NCBI GenBank assembly: GCA_038206725.1
Contig: JBBRAO010000011.1
Span: 1-64,000 of the forward strand
Length of the DNA: 64,000 nucleotides
Source of the DNA: JBAXXL01 sp038206725
GTDB lineage: Bacteria; Bacteroidota; Ignavibacteria; Kapaibacteriales; UBA2268
Direction: 5' to 3'
Positions 51,050 through 61,132 of the stretch are shown piece by piece (position 1 is the stretch's first letter; every line of letters starts with the position of its first letter). The notes under the pieces are model-generated. The model was not told the DNA's origin and did no database searches. It saw only the letters and a program-made list of their open reading frames with translations. The position numbers and the translations under genes were made by a program.

Positions 51050-51954
51050 TGAAAATAATAATGTTAGTCTTTGTACTTTTGGTTCCAATCTGTCTTTCAG
51101 CGCGGATTATTCCAGACAGTATTCTGGCAAATTCCGATGTTAAATACATCATCCGATTAAAATCCGGTGACGAATTTACAGGATTTGTAACCGATAACGG
51201 CGAAAAAGATGATTATGGTAAATACTTAAAGCTACAAACTGCTCTCGGTGTTCCAAAAGTGTATTACACCGAAATTGATGGAATACAGGAGTATGGCGAT
51301 ATTTATAAAAACAATCATCGGGTTTTTCTAATGCCGACAGCGGAACCGATTGCAGGAGCGCCATTTATAGGTAACTATGAAGCATTTTTGTTTTATGGAG
51401 GGTTTGGTATAACGCAGTATTTCTCATTAACAGCAGGTCGTAGTGCAATTCCTTTGCTCTATCCGGGACAGCAGTTTTCATTAATCAACGTAAAATCAAC
51501 ATTTCTAACAGTTCCATTCGATTCTATTGAAGGACATTTATCGCTTGCTTTAGGTGGCAATGTTTCCTTTATCAACAACGATAACCGACTTATTCATTTT
51601 TATACAGCCGCAACCATCCGCTTCAAACGTTCCAGTTTTACAGCAACAGTTTACTACAAAACCGGTTCCGATGATTTCTATGAGATAGATTATACTAATT
51701 TAGTTATGCCTTTGTATTATGCTAATGGTACGATTGGAATTGGAATGGGTGTTGAAACAAAGTTTCCGGGCAGAAATGATTTATTCTTTACCGGTGAATT
51801 TTGGAACAAGGATATTGCTAATTTAAGGAGTTCTTGTTTCTCTATGGGTTTGCGCTCGGTTTACGATAAACTTTCAATGGAATATGGCTTTATGCTTTTT
51901 ACAAATCCGTACATTGTACCATATTTCGGATTCACTTGGACACCATTCAATTAG
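51049..51954 (+). CDS. Putative outer-membrane protein of unknown function
   Basis: The 301-residue product starts with a signal peptide (MKIIMLVFVLLVPICLSA). A small beta-rich part follows (YIIRLKSGDEFTGFVTD ... KLQTALGVPKVYY). From about residue 110 to the end come alternating hydrophobic strands with aromatic residues (FLFYGGFGITQYFSLTAG, HLSLALGGNVSF, YGFMLFTNPYIVPYFGFTW). This points to a beta-barrel in the outer membrane. The family is not recognised. The gene is translationally coupled to the small membrane protein. Its 3' end overlaps the leftward giant VWA gene by 4 bp. Confidence 0.65.
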   Translation: MKIIMLVFVLLVPICLSARIIPDSILANSDVKYIIRLKSGDEFTGFVTDNGEKDDYGKYLKLQTALGVPKVYYTEIDGIQEYGDIYKNNHRVFLMPTAEPIAGAPFIGNYEAFLFYGGFGITQYFSLTAGRSAIPLLYPGQQFSLINVKSTFLTVPFDSIEGHLSLALGGNVSFINNDNRLIHFYTAATIRFKRSSFTATVYYKTGSDDFYEIDYTNLVMPLYYANGTIGIGMGVETKFPGRNDLFFTGEFWNKDIANLRSSCFSMGLRSVYDKLSMEYGFMLFTNPYIVPYFGFTWTPFN

Positions 51955-54900
51955 CTTCCTTTGACTAAAATGTAAGTCCTGCTGAAACCGGCACTTTTAA
52001 ATTCTAAATAATATGTTCCGTTCGTTAAAGAAGAAATATTATATTTTTTGGAGTATGTACCCGCATTTAGTACTTCGTCTAATAATAGCTTAACCAACTT
52101 ACCATTCACATTGTATAAACTTATAACAGTTTTGGCTTTTATACCTATTCCGAAATCTAATTCAATATCGCCGTTTGTAGGATTTGGGATTGGATTATTG
52201 ACAAAAAAGTCTTTATTACCCACAATTACATTACGTAAGTCATTCATACATATATCTGCTCGAAGGACAGAAATATATAGAATGCTATCCGCAAAGCAAG
52301 GATAATTAATACTAAAATCCACATTACTTGGTTTTTTAGCACTTAATACAGAAAGAAATTTTGGCTTAATCGTAAGAATATCAAACTTAGAAAATTTATC
52401 GAGATACTCAAAATCAACTTTGCCGGCATCAGGATTAGAAGTAATTTTCCAATACTTTGATTTGAGATTGTTGCTATTGCCAATTTCTTGATCTGCCCCC
52501 TCGAAAAAAAGCACTTCCGAATTGTAGTATATACTGCTTTTTATGCCGACTATCGAATCTCTAGCAATGTTTGGGGATGTTATAGTAATTAACGGTGAAA
52601 ACTCATCACCGGGCTTTAATGTAACCTGAGCAATGTCGCTGGAACCATTATGGACTTCCCCATAATTCTCAATATCCAATTCTATACTATTTTCAGTCGA
52701 AGTAGGAATACTAAGATGCGATTGATGTACGCCTTTATGTGTAGCAGTGAATTGTACAAAAACTATTTGCGATGATTTAGCGGAAACTTTGAACATTCCT
52801 GTTTGGTTTACTTTATAGGAAGGAGCGTCCTGACCTGTTATTTTTGCACCATCAAAATCCACAAGTAAATCAACGGTATTTGATAAATTTCTTATTTCTA
52901 AAGGCATCAAGAAATCATCACAAAGCATTATATGCTGTTTATCATTAATTGAAGTCTCGAAAGTCGCTTTTTCGCAAAGCATATCAATATTATTTGACTT
53001 CCACTCGTTTGCAAAATATCCATCATAGTTGTTGGCTTCAACAAATATCGCTGTTTGATGTGAGCCAGTCGAAGTAGGCTTATACAAAATCGGGAATCTC
53101 AAAGTATCCGATATCCCGATATTGAAATCACTTCTTGGTTGATCAAGCCAACTAAATTCATTATTTTGATATGTAAAATCAAAGGAATGAATCAGGACAT
53201 CGCTTGTAAAACCGTCATTAATCATAAGAAGGTACGATATTCCGGTACTGTCAATAGGAGTATTATCAGCGCAAACTGTTTCCAATTTCAAAGAAGGTAA
53301 AAACACATCCCCTTGGATTGTTGAAATCAAAGTATCTCCCATCGATGAAATTAGCTTTAGTTCGGCAGAATTTTTTGTGATTTCAGTAAGATAATATTTT
53401 ACTGGAATGATTAAAGTATCATTGCCTTTTAAAAAACGTGGGAAGGTGGAATCGGCTAATTGAAATATTTGTTTATATTTATCATCTATAAAGTTTAGGG
53501 AAATTAATTGCAAACCATCTGAATCTTTATTGATTATCTCCAGGTTCATTGTTGGGTAATCAGAATTATACAACAATCTTCCAAAGTCTAAATCATTGAT
53601 ATGCAGTCCTTCTCTAATCGCCTTGCCGAGTAGTTTTGTTTTTACCGTCCGGCATCCTTCTATTGAAAAATTTATATTTGCAGTCTTTTTCCCCAAGGTT
53701 TTAGGAGCAAAACCAAGCTTCATAGTATAGGATTGATAAGGCGGTATAGTGATTTTTTCTCCGGGATATACACCTATGATTTTAAAATCGGATTTATTAG
53801 CACCACTCATAAATGGTGTAAACACAATAGCTTTATTCATTGCATTGTATAATATGGCATCAACAACACTATCTTTCTGAGTTTCGATAAATACATTTCC
53901 AAAATCAACTTCTTCTTTAGTTATCGCACTACACAATCCATAGCATTCTAGATTTATATCCAAAGGTTTCCCACAATCGGTCGTAATGGACAATATTGCA
54001 GGACGATTACCAAAATCCCTCGGTGTGAATGTTACCACAAGAGAAAGTTTCCCGTCGGGGTTAATAGTGATTCCCCTAATATCTTCAATCGAATATTCTG
54101 ATGCGCAAGTTCCCGATAAAGACCAATCAAGAACTTTAACCGGATAATGGGTCTTGTTTTCAAGAATATCAGTATAAGGCGTAGTCTGAGTTGAACCGAC
54201 TATAACCGAGTCTTTGTTTATACTTGGAATGGTGCTCGACAATTGAGGGATTTCAAAATGAAATTTTTCTGTCGAATCCTGCAAAGTTATTTCCGAACCT
54301 AAGTTAACGTGAGCAATTATCTTAATATAATAATCACCCTCCGGTAAATTTTGTTTCCAAAAGTACTCATCACCGGTAACGTCTTTAGCTATGATTTGCC
54401 AACTATTAGTATTGTCTTTATAAAATAAATCTTTTAAAGCATAGCTTGCAACACCAACCCATTTGATTTGAACTCCGTTGCAAACCGAATAAATATCACT
54501 TTTCACAGGATTAGTAATCGTTATATTCCCAAGTCCTCCAAAAAGCTTTATCGCTTTATCGCAAGGATACCCTTCGACCATTAAATCGGCATTTCTCGCT
54601 GTTTGGTCAACTTTTTGTGTAAATCGAACTATTATTTTGTAACTTTGATTAGCAGGGATTGTAATTCCTCCGACAGGCATTGAAGTCAAACCGTTCCCAT
54701 AGTCTATAATTTCAAAATAGTTGGAATTTGATGTATATAGTTTATCAATTTTCAATTCATAAGGAGTTGGTGTTAAAGTAATACCAATGTCGGTGGAATT
54801 ATTGGGAGCAGGGTTCCCAAAGTAATAATAGCTTTTATCGGTATTTAAATGGAAAACAGCACTTTCCGGTGGATTATAACTTGTATTAAAAATATTGCTT

Positions 54901-55772
54901 ACAGGTTTGTACTGAATACTGACTTGCGTTTCTTCATCCGCACCTTCACAAGGAATCTTACTTTGCCAAACTATGTTGCAAAATGGATAGCTCGTAAGAT
55001 GGTTTGCTAATTGGTCGTAAACCTCAGGGAGTGTACCGGTATCATCAACTTGGTAGTATTCAGTTGAAATTCCTTGAAGCGAACCATTGTAATTACTTAA
55101 AAATGAAATCGAATATAGTTTTATATTATTCGCGGCTAAAGCGGAAGACACCTCCCAACTCCGAAACACACCTTGTATTTCTTCATCGTGGTTACCATCG
55201 GTCAAAAATATAATACATCTATTGAGGTTCGGTTGTTTTGATAGAAGACTTATGGCACCTTTGTTTGGATCTAAAAAGGCACTATTAAAATTTGTTGAAG
55301 ACGGTATAGTACCCATCACCGAAAATTTGTTATAAAGCTGGTTTTTGTCATTAGTAAAGTTGCAATATAAATTAGGTATTGAACCAAATCCTAATATCCC
55401 AATTGCACTAAAATCATTTAATTTGACTTTGCTGATAAAAGATAATGCGCTTTGTTTAACTATATCAATTTTTGACTTTCCATTAATTAACTGAGACATA
55501 GAAGTACTTTGATCAATTAATAAAAGAACTTGAACTGGAGCTAAAGATTCATCACAATCAACAGTAACTAATGATTTAGGAATTATTTGACCATTTTCGC
55601 TAACAATAAAATCTGAAGCGGTGTAGTATGTGCCAGGGTTGTTATTAAAAAAACCGCTTCGTACCAAAGGAAAATTGCTCGCGCTTGGTTTGGTAAAACT
55701 ATATTGCGCGTGCATATTTAAGGTAAATGTGGCAAACAATATAAATATTAAACATCCTTTGGTATAACTCAT
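51951..55772 (-). CDS. Giant VWA / Ig-like repeat surface protein with T9SS C-terminal domain (paralog 2)
   Basis: The 1273-residue product has a signal peptide (MSYTKGCLIFILFATFTLNMHAQ) and a VWA domain (about 78-265) with MIDAS DQSTS at 87-91 and FLTDGNHDEE. A GNPAPNNSTDIGITL segment and many Ig-like repeats of the choice-of-anchor D or HYDIN/ASPM-like kind follow (ISCAS...LVVTFTPRDFGNRPAILSITTDC, LGFAPKTLGKKTANI). A cohesin-like section (GDEFSPLITITSP) comes near 1085. The C-terminal T9SS domain is NPIPNPTNGDIELDFG ... LTNGTYYLEF. It is paralogous to the upstream gene, which ends right before this ATG (TAGATG). Adhesion or scaffold at the surface is inferred. Confidence 0.88.
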   Translation of the reverse strand: MSYTKGCLIFILFATFTLNMHAQYSFTKPSASNFPLVRSGFFNNNPGTYYTASDFIVSENGQIIPKSLVTVDCDESLAPVQVLLLIDQSTSMSQLINGKSKIDIVKQSALSFISKVKLNDFSAIGILGFGSIPNLYCNFTNDKNQLYNKFSVMGTIPSSTNFNSAFLDPNKGAISLLSKQPNLNRCIIFLTDGNHDEEIQGVFRSWEVSSALAANNIKLYSISFLSNYNGSLQGISTEYYQVDDTGTLPEVYDQLANHLTSYPFCNIVWQSKIPCEGADEETQVSIQYKPVSNIFNTSYNPPESAVFHLNTDKSYYYFGNPAPNNSTDIGITLTPTPYELKIDKLYTSNSNYFEIIDYGNGLTSMPVGGITIPANQSYKIIVRFTQKVDQTARNADLMVEGYPCDKAIKLFGGLGNITITNPVKSDIYSVCNGVQIKWVGVASYALKDLFYKDNTNSWQIIAKDVTGDEYFWKQNLPEGDYYIKIIAHVNLGSEITLQDSTEKFHFEIPQLSSTIPSINKDSVIVGSTQTTPYTDILENKTHYPVKVLDWSLSGTCASEYSIEDIRGITINPDGKLSLVVTFTPRDFGNRPAILSITTDCGKPLDINLECYGLCSAITKEEVDFGNVFIETQKDSVVDAILYNAMNKAIVFTPFMSGANKSDFKIIGVYPGEKITIPPYQSYTMKLGFAPKTLGKKTANINFSIEGCRTVKTKLLGKAIREGLHINDLDFGRLLYNSDYPTMNLEIINKDSDGLQLISLNFIDDKYKQIFQLADSTFPRFLKGNDTLIIPVKYYLTEITKNSAELKLISSMGDTLISTIQGDVFLPSLKLETVCADNTPIDSTGISYLLMINDGFTSDVLIHSFDFTYQNNEFSWLDQPRSDFNIGISDTLRFPILYKPTSTGSHQTAIFVEANNYDGYFANEWKSNNIDMLCEKATFETSINDKQHIMLCDDFLMPLEIRNLSNTVDLLVDFDGAKITGQDAPSYKVNQTGMFKVSAKSSQIVFVQFTATHKGVHQSHLSIPTSTENSIELDIENYGEVHNGSSDIAQVTLKPGDEFSPLITITSPNIARDSIVGIKSSIYYNSEVLFFEGADQEIGNSNNLKSKYWKITSNPDAGKVDFEYLDKFSKFDILTIKPKFLSVLSAKKPSNVDFSINYPCFADSILYISVLRADICMNDLRNVIVGNKDFFVNNPIPNPTNGDIELDFGIGIKAKTVISLYNVNGKLVKLLLDEVLNAGTYSKKYNISSLTNGTYYLEFKSAGFSRTYILVKGS

Positions 55773-58700
55773 CTAAGGCTCCACTATGAATCTTTTAGAA
55801 AATTCGTATGTTCCGGCAGAATATTTAATAAAGTAATTTCCCGGACTAATACCTTTTAGGCTAAAGATTTTGGAGTAATTGCCAGCGATGAAAGATTCAT
55901 TGATCAAGGTTTTGACCAATTTTCCTTCTATATTATAAATAGTTAGTAAAATCACCGATGCTTGTTCAATTCCAAAATCAATTCGCATTTGATCTTTAGC
56001 AGGATTTGGAAATGGTCCATTCATATAATTTGCCAGGGCTCTAATCAATATTCCACGAGCAGGTTCGAAGCAATAATCACCTTTTTCAAAAAATGAAACT
56101 ATTTTCTGATCATTTAAACAATGATAATCAACATTCATTGTTATAGATGTTGTGTCTGAATTGCCAAGTAAAGACAAGAAATTGTAACTAAATAGCTCAT
56201 ATTTCTTATTTGTAGAAAGATGACAACTATACCAATAATCAACCAATCCATCATTATAAGCTATAGAATCTAAAATCAAATATTCCGGTTGAGTTTTATC
56301 GGAATTAATCAACTGCGCATACGTAAGTGCATTAATATGTAGCACATCACTATCCCAAGCAATACTTAATCGTAGCGAATCTATGAACCCTTTATCTATA
56401 TCCGGTAAAGAAACTGCAAATATCACATTACTCCAATCGCCCGGAATAAATGTTTTTTGATTTGGGGTTGCTGACTGCACCATCATTTTACCTTCTGCTT
56501 GAAGGTCTAAAATCAATGGTAAATTAGCGGAATTTGGTATGCTAAGTTTAGCTGTATGCAAACCAATGTGCTTAGCGTCAAATTGAACAGTTAATTTTTT
56601 TGTTTCACCGCCAGCTAATGTCAATGTATCGGTATTGATTAGTTTAAAGGCGTCGCTATCTGTACCTTTTATTTGTGCTTCATCCAAATAGAAGTCCAAA
56701 TCGAGAGCATACGATAAATTGGATATTGAAAATTCTGATTGCTGATTATCGCATAGCATTAATTTTCCAAAAATCGGTTGCGTGTAATTAATCGTCATAG
56801 CATCACAAATTATGTCCACATCGTTGCTTAACCACGTCTTTTGATACGTTCCGTCATAATTATCAGCCAAAACTTGAATTATACATTTATGCTTACCACC
56901 GGCTTGCGGACGATATTCTAATTCTATAAATATCGAATCCATCATAGGTATATTTAATCCGTTCGGCTGACCGCCAATCCATTTGAATTCTTGTGGATTG
57001 TCGGTTATAGTGCAAAGCCCGATTTTTAATTGTTCTGTTTTGGAGTAATTGTAAAACCAAATACGAGCTGTTCCGGTATCTCCGACATTCAAAGTCGAAG
57101 GGCATTCGGTTATCATCTTCAATTCCGGTAGATAGCACATTCCTTGGAAGCGGCTGTTAAGAGTATCTCCCTCCGTCGTAACTACTATTACCGGAGTGTC
57201 AAAAGTATCAATTGAAGTAGGTTCAAATATAACCTTAAGCGCTTTGTCTTCAAATGCTTTGATATTCAAAGGCAAATTCAAATTTAATATTTTAAAATCG
57301 CCATTATCTTTTATGATGTTAACTTCTTTTATTGTTTTAGCAAACTTATCTTTATTACTAATTATCAAATCCAAAGTATCGAACTTTGATTTATATCTTT
57401 TTCGACCGAAATCCAATTTATTGATTGATATGCCTTTATACTCACCAAAACCTGACAGCACTGTTGTTTTACTGGCACACCCGACGACACCTATATTCAA
57501 TATTGCGGCTTTAAGTCCATACGAAGTTGGTTTAAATTTGATAACAATATCATAAAATCCGAAAGGATCAATTGGTATCTTTTCTGTTCCGGTCAGACCC
57601 ACCATTTCAAATTGATTTCTATTTACACCACTTAAATATGGAGTTATTATCACTGTTTTATTCATAGGATTATGAAATATCTGGGTAATTGTTGAATCCC
57701 TAAAACCGTCAATAATAACGCTTCCAAAATTAATCGAATCCAATGATTCTGTATTACAAATTCCCCAACCCATTATATCTATACTAACGGAATCTCCACA
57801 TACCGGGATTAGGACTAATTTTGCGCTTCTTTGTCCATCCAATGTTGGTGTAAAGGCTATTTCAATCCCTGATTTTTCGTCCTGAGCCATTGTCATTTTT
57901 TCAATTGATACTACAGTAAACTCACTCGCGGCACTTCCGATGAAATGCCAACTTGCAATAGTAACCGGTTCTGCCTTTACATTGCTTATAACCTCAGAGA
58001 AGGTCTTTTTCGACTCCAATCCGATAAGAAGAGTATCGTGGCGCATCGGACTGTATAATGGCTTTATTTCGGGTTTAATTATAGTAAAGTATTCAGAAAC
58101 ATCGGAAACGGTTTCATCACTACTTGGAAATGGATAAGCTATAACTTTTATTTGGCATTTACCATCCCTTTGAGGAGATGACCATTTATATTTGAATCCC
58201 GTAAGCTCCTTTGCAATTAATGTCCAAGCATCATAATTATATCTGTAATACAATTCTTTTGTGGCTGCATCAGTTGTACCGGTCCACTCAATATCAATTG
58301 AGTCGCAGGTAGTAAAAATATCTGTTGCTACTGGTTTTTGGAGAATAATTTTAATATCTCCACCATAGATTGGTATGGATGCGTTACAAGGGTAGGCAAC
58401 AACGTTTAAGTTACTTTTACGCGGAAGGTAAGCATCCTTCTGTGTAAATCTAACTTTTATTGTCAGCCATTGTCCTGCAGGCAAGAATATTTGGGTTCTT
58501 TCTAAACCTGAACCATCACCCCAATCAATTATATTGAAATAAGTTTTATCGGTTAAAAATATCTTATGGATGGTCATATCATAAGGTTTGGGAGATATTT
58601 TTATGTCCATTTCTACCGGCTGATCCGGTGGAGGATTACCAAATACATAATTTGATTGATCTTGTAGAACACTAAAGACACTCCAAGCCGGGGCAGTGTA

Positions 58701-59621
58701 GGTGTGCTTTGCGACAAGATTCAATGGAAGGAAGGTTATTTTTACATTCGTAACTCTTGGGTCTTTATCGCAGTACAAATCTGATAGCCAACGCAATTGA
58801 CAATTATAGGCCTCAGTCATTGCTTTAGCTAACTCTCTATATAATTCAGGCAAAGTGCTTGCTGATTGACCTGATTTACACGATCCTTTCGTCTCAGTGG
58901 CTATGTATTTAATATAGCTGATTGATTGATCATATTCTTCTGAAATAATTATGGCTGTCAATTTGATATTAGCAGATATCAAGGCATTTCTTACTGCTTC
59001 TTGTTTAAATGCGATGCTATTTGAACTGTGTTTACCATCACTCAAAAATATAACGGTTCTATTGAAATCAGGTTGTTTCGATAAACGCGGATAGGCACTC
59101 CAAGAATCGTCTAATAAAGCAACATTGAAATCAGTTGAAGATTCTACTGATCTTATTTTTTTTACAGCATTTAACAATGATGTTTTATCATTCGTGAAGT
59201 CACATATATTAGTTGCAGAGGTGCCGAATGTAGTAATACCGACAGCACTAAACGGAGATAAATCAATAGTATTTATAAATTCTATTAAGCTTATTTTAAG
59301 CCACTCAATTTTGGATTTACCTGCCACCTTTTCACTCATTGATTGGCTTATATCGACAACCAAAAGGATTTGAACAGGTGCTTGATATTTGGAACATTCC
59401 AATTTTACTAATTCAGGAGCTATTTTTACACCGTTTTCTTCTACTATAAAATCACTTTCTTTATATGGGGCGTAAAACGACCCATCGTTAAGTCGAACGT
59501 AGAAAGGCATTTCAACATACGGGAACTTTGCCGGTGAAGGGGTTTGAGTAATAAATGAATTAGAATACAGTTGAACCGTAAAAATAAGTGTTAATAGTAA
59601 ATATAATAAATGTCTTTTCAT
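55773..59621 (-). CDS. Giant VWA / Ig-like repeat surface protein with T9SS C-terminal domain (paralog 1)
   Basis: The start is placed at the ATG at 59621, which gives a signal peptide MKRHLLYLLLTLIFTVQLYS and has the SD GAGGA just upstream; the longer start at 59636 would add five polar residues. The product of 1282 residues has a VWA domain with MIDAS DISQS near residue 90 and FLSDGKHSSN. A segment VFGNPPPDQPVEMDIKI is followed by Ig-like repeats (IEIAFTPTLDGQRSAKLVLIPVCGD, IKFKPTSYGLKAAILNIGVVGC). A cohesin-like part and a T9SS type A C-terminus (GPFPNPAKDQMRIDFG ... ISPGNYFIKY) complete it. Gene order and shared layout show a tandem duplication with the downstream gene. The first gene carries the SD, the second is coupled. 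Confidence 0.9.
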   Translation of the reverse strand: MKRHLLYLLLTLIFTVQLYSNSFITQTPSPAKFPYVEMPFYVRLNDGSFYAPYKESDFIVEENGVKIAPELVKLECSKYQAPVQILLVVDISQSMSEKVAGKSKIEWLKISLIEFINTIDLSPFSAVGITTFGTSATNICDFTNDKTSLLNAVKKIRSVESSTDFNVALLDDSWSAYPRLSKQPDFNRTVIFLSDGKHSSNSIAFKQEAVRNALISANIKLTAIIISEEYDQSISYIKYIATETKGSCKSGQSASTLPELYRELAKAMTEAYNCQLRWLSDLYCDKDPRVTNVKITFLPLNLVAKHTYTAPAWSVFSVLQDQSNYVFGNPPPDQPVEMDIKISPKPYDMTIHKIFLTDKTYFNIIDWGDGSGLERTQIFLPAGQWLTIKVRFTQKDAYLPRKSNLNVVAYPCNASIPIYGGDIKIILQKPVATDIFTTCDSIDIEWTGTTDAATKELYYRYNYDAWTLIAKELTGFKYKWSSPQRDGKCQIKVIAYPFPSSDETVSDVSEYFTIIKPEIKPLYSPMRHDTLLIGLESKKTFSEVISNVKAEPVTIASWHFIGSAASEFTVVSIEKMTMAQDEKSGIEIAFTPTLDGQRSAKLVLIPVCGDSVSIDIMGWGICNTESLDSINFGSVIIDGFRDSTITQIFHNPMNKTVIITPYLSGVNRNQFEMVGLTGTEKIPIDPFGFYDIVIKFKPTSYGLKAAILNIGVVGCASKTTVLSGFGEYKGISINKLDFGRKRYKSKFDTLDLIISNKDKFAKTIKEVNIIKDNGDFKILNLNLPLNIKAFEDKALKVIFEPTSIDTFDTPVIVVTTEGDTLNSRFQGMCYLPELKMITECPSTLNVGDTGTARIWFYNYSKTEQLKIGLCTITDNPQEFKWIGGQPNGLNIPMMDSIFIELEYRPQAGGKHKCIIQVLADNYDGTYQKTWLSNDVDIICDAMTINYTQPIFGKLMLCDNQQSEFSISNLSYALDLDFYLDEAQIKGTDSDAFKLINTDTLTLAGGETKKLTVQFDAKHIGLHTAKLSIPNSANLPLILDLQAEGKMMVQSATPNQKTFIPGDWSNVIFAVSLPDIDKGFIDSLRLSIAWDSDVLHINALTYAQLINSDKTQPEYLILDSIAYNDGLVDYWYSCHLSTNKKYELFSYNFLSLLGNSDTTSITMNVDYHCLNDQKIVSFFEKGDYCFEPARGILIRALANYMNGPFPNPAKDQMRIDFGIEQASVILLTIYNIEGKLVKTLINESFIAGNYSKIFSLKGISPGNYFIKYSAGTYEFSKRFIVEP

Positions 59622-59761
59622 TTTTTCCTCATACATTAATAATTCTAACGTTTAGAATTAATTAATAGTTTAATTTCATATTTTTTTCCTGCAATTTAAA
59701 CCTAAATTATATTCATTATTGCAGTCTCTCAAAAATACGATTTTTTTTCATAACTTTTGCT

Positions 59762-59786
59762 AAAAAAAAAGCGGCTATTGCCGCTT
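59762..59786 (-). terminator. Rho-independent terminator of der
   Basis: On the - strand the stem AAGCGGC-AATA-GCCGCTT is followed by nine T residues. It lies 10 bp after the der stop. Confidence 0.85.
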
Positions 59787-59795
59787 AAATTAAAA

Positions 59796-61118
59796 TTAAT
59801 CTTCATATTTGTCTTTATTTTTTTTCCTAAAAATAAATGAGATTGGAGTACCTTCGAAATCAAAGTTTTCCCTGATTTTTCTTTCGATAAATCTTTTGTA
59901 TGAATCAGGCAATAATTCAGGAAAATTGCAGAAGAATGCAAATACCGGAGGTTCAATTCCAGTTTGAGTAATATAATTTATCCTCAAATCGCGACCTTGT
60001 ATAGATGGCGGCGGAGTTTTTTCTAAAACCGGACGCATAACTTCATTCAATCGTGAGGTCTTAATTCTATCAATTCTGACTTGCTTTATTTTCTTCGCCA
60101 TATCGAGAACTTTTGGAATTCGCTGTTTTGTTATAGCAGAAATATAAATCATTGGAACATAATCGAATGTACGCATATCTTCTTTGTACTTTTTCGTAAT
60201 CTTCTCTGCGGTTTTATCATCCTTCTCCATTATATCCCACTTATTGACGGCAATAATAATACCCTTTCTTGCATCACCAACTTGATTGATTATCTTTTTA
60301 TCTTGGTCTTCCAATCCACGTGTAGCATCAACTAAGACTACTGCAACATCGCAACGCTCAATAGCACGTGCGGTACGAATTATGCTGTACATTTCGACAT
60401 TCTCTTTTATATGCGATCTACGACGCAATCCTGCAGTATCAATCAAGACCATTTCTTCGCCATAGTATTTGATAACACTATCAATTGAATCTCTTGTAGT
60501 TCCGGGAATATCGGTAACGATCATACGATCTTCACCCAAAAACGCATTTGTTAGACTTGATTTACCTGAGTTTGGTCTGCCGACAAAGGCAATTTTCAGA
60601 CGTTCGTCGTCCTCTACCTCACTATCTTCACCCAAATATGAAACTAACTCATCAAGGAAATCTCCCGTATTATGACCGTTAGCCGCTGAGATAGGATAAG
60701 GATCGCCTAGTCCCATACGATAAAAGTCATAAGCGTTAGAATCTAATATATTTGTATCACATTTGTTTATGACTAATACTACCGGTTTTCCGGAACTTCT
60801 CAATTGAACGGCTATATCCATATCAAAACTGGTTACACCATCTCTGCCATCGCATACAAAGATTATTGCATTTGCATCTTCGATTGCTATCTCAGCTTGT
60901 TCTCGAATTGCTCTTTCCATCTGGTCTTCACTGCCGGGTATAAATCCACCGGTATCAATTACGGTAAAATACTTACCGTTCCAATCCGAAGTGCCGAAAA
61001 TTCTATCTCGCGTTATCCCGGGTGTATCTAAAACGATTGCACTTTGAAGTCCGGTTAACCGATTAAATAAAGTTGATTTCCCGACATTCGGTCTTCCTAC
61101 TATAGCAACTAAGTTCAT
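59796..61118 (-). CDS. der: Ribosome biogenesis GTPase Der (EngA)
   Basis: The 440-residue protein has two GTPase domains. The first has G1 GRPNVGKST, G3 DTPGITRD / DTGG and G4 NKCD; the second has GRPNSGKSS, DIPGTTRD, DTAG and NKWD. It ends with a KH-like domain (about 355-435: QGRDLRINYITQTGIEPPVFAFFCNFPELLPDSYKRFIERKIRENF). The tandem layout is unique to Der, which helps mature the 50S subunit. It lies 14 bp after argS on the same strand and ends with a terminator. Length and order are normal. Confidence 0.98.
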   Translation of the reverse strand: MNLVAIVGRPNVGKSTLFNRLTGLQSAIVLDTPGITRDRIFGTSDWNGKYFTVIDTGGFIPGSEDQMERAIREQAEIAIEDANAIIFVCDGRDGVTSFDMDIAVQLRSSGKPVVLVINKCDTNILDSNAYDFYRMGLGDPYPISAANGHNTGDFLDELVSYLGEDSEVEDDERLKIAFVGRPNSGKSSLTNAFLGEDRMIVTDIPGTTRDSIDSVIKYYGEEMVLIDTAGLRRRSHIKENVEMYSIIRTARAIERCDVAVVLVDATRGLEDQDKKIINQVGDARKGIIIAVNKWDIMEKDDKTAEKITKKYKEDMRTFDYVPMIYISAITKQRIPKVLDMAKKIKQVRIDRIKTSRLNEVMRPVLEKTPPPSIQGRDLRINYITQTGIEPPVFAFFCNFPELLPDSYKRFIERKIRENFDFEGTPISFIFRKKNKDKYED

Positions 61119-61132
61119 TATTTATCCTCTTA

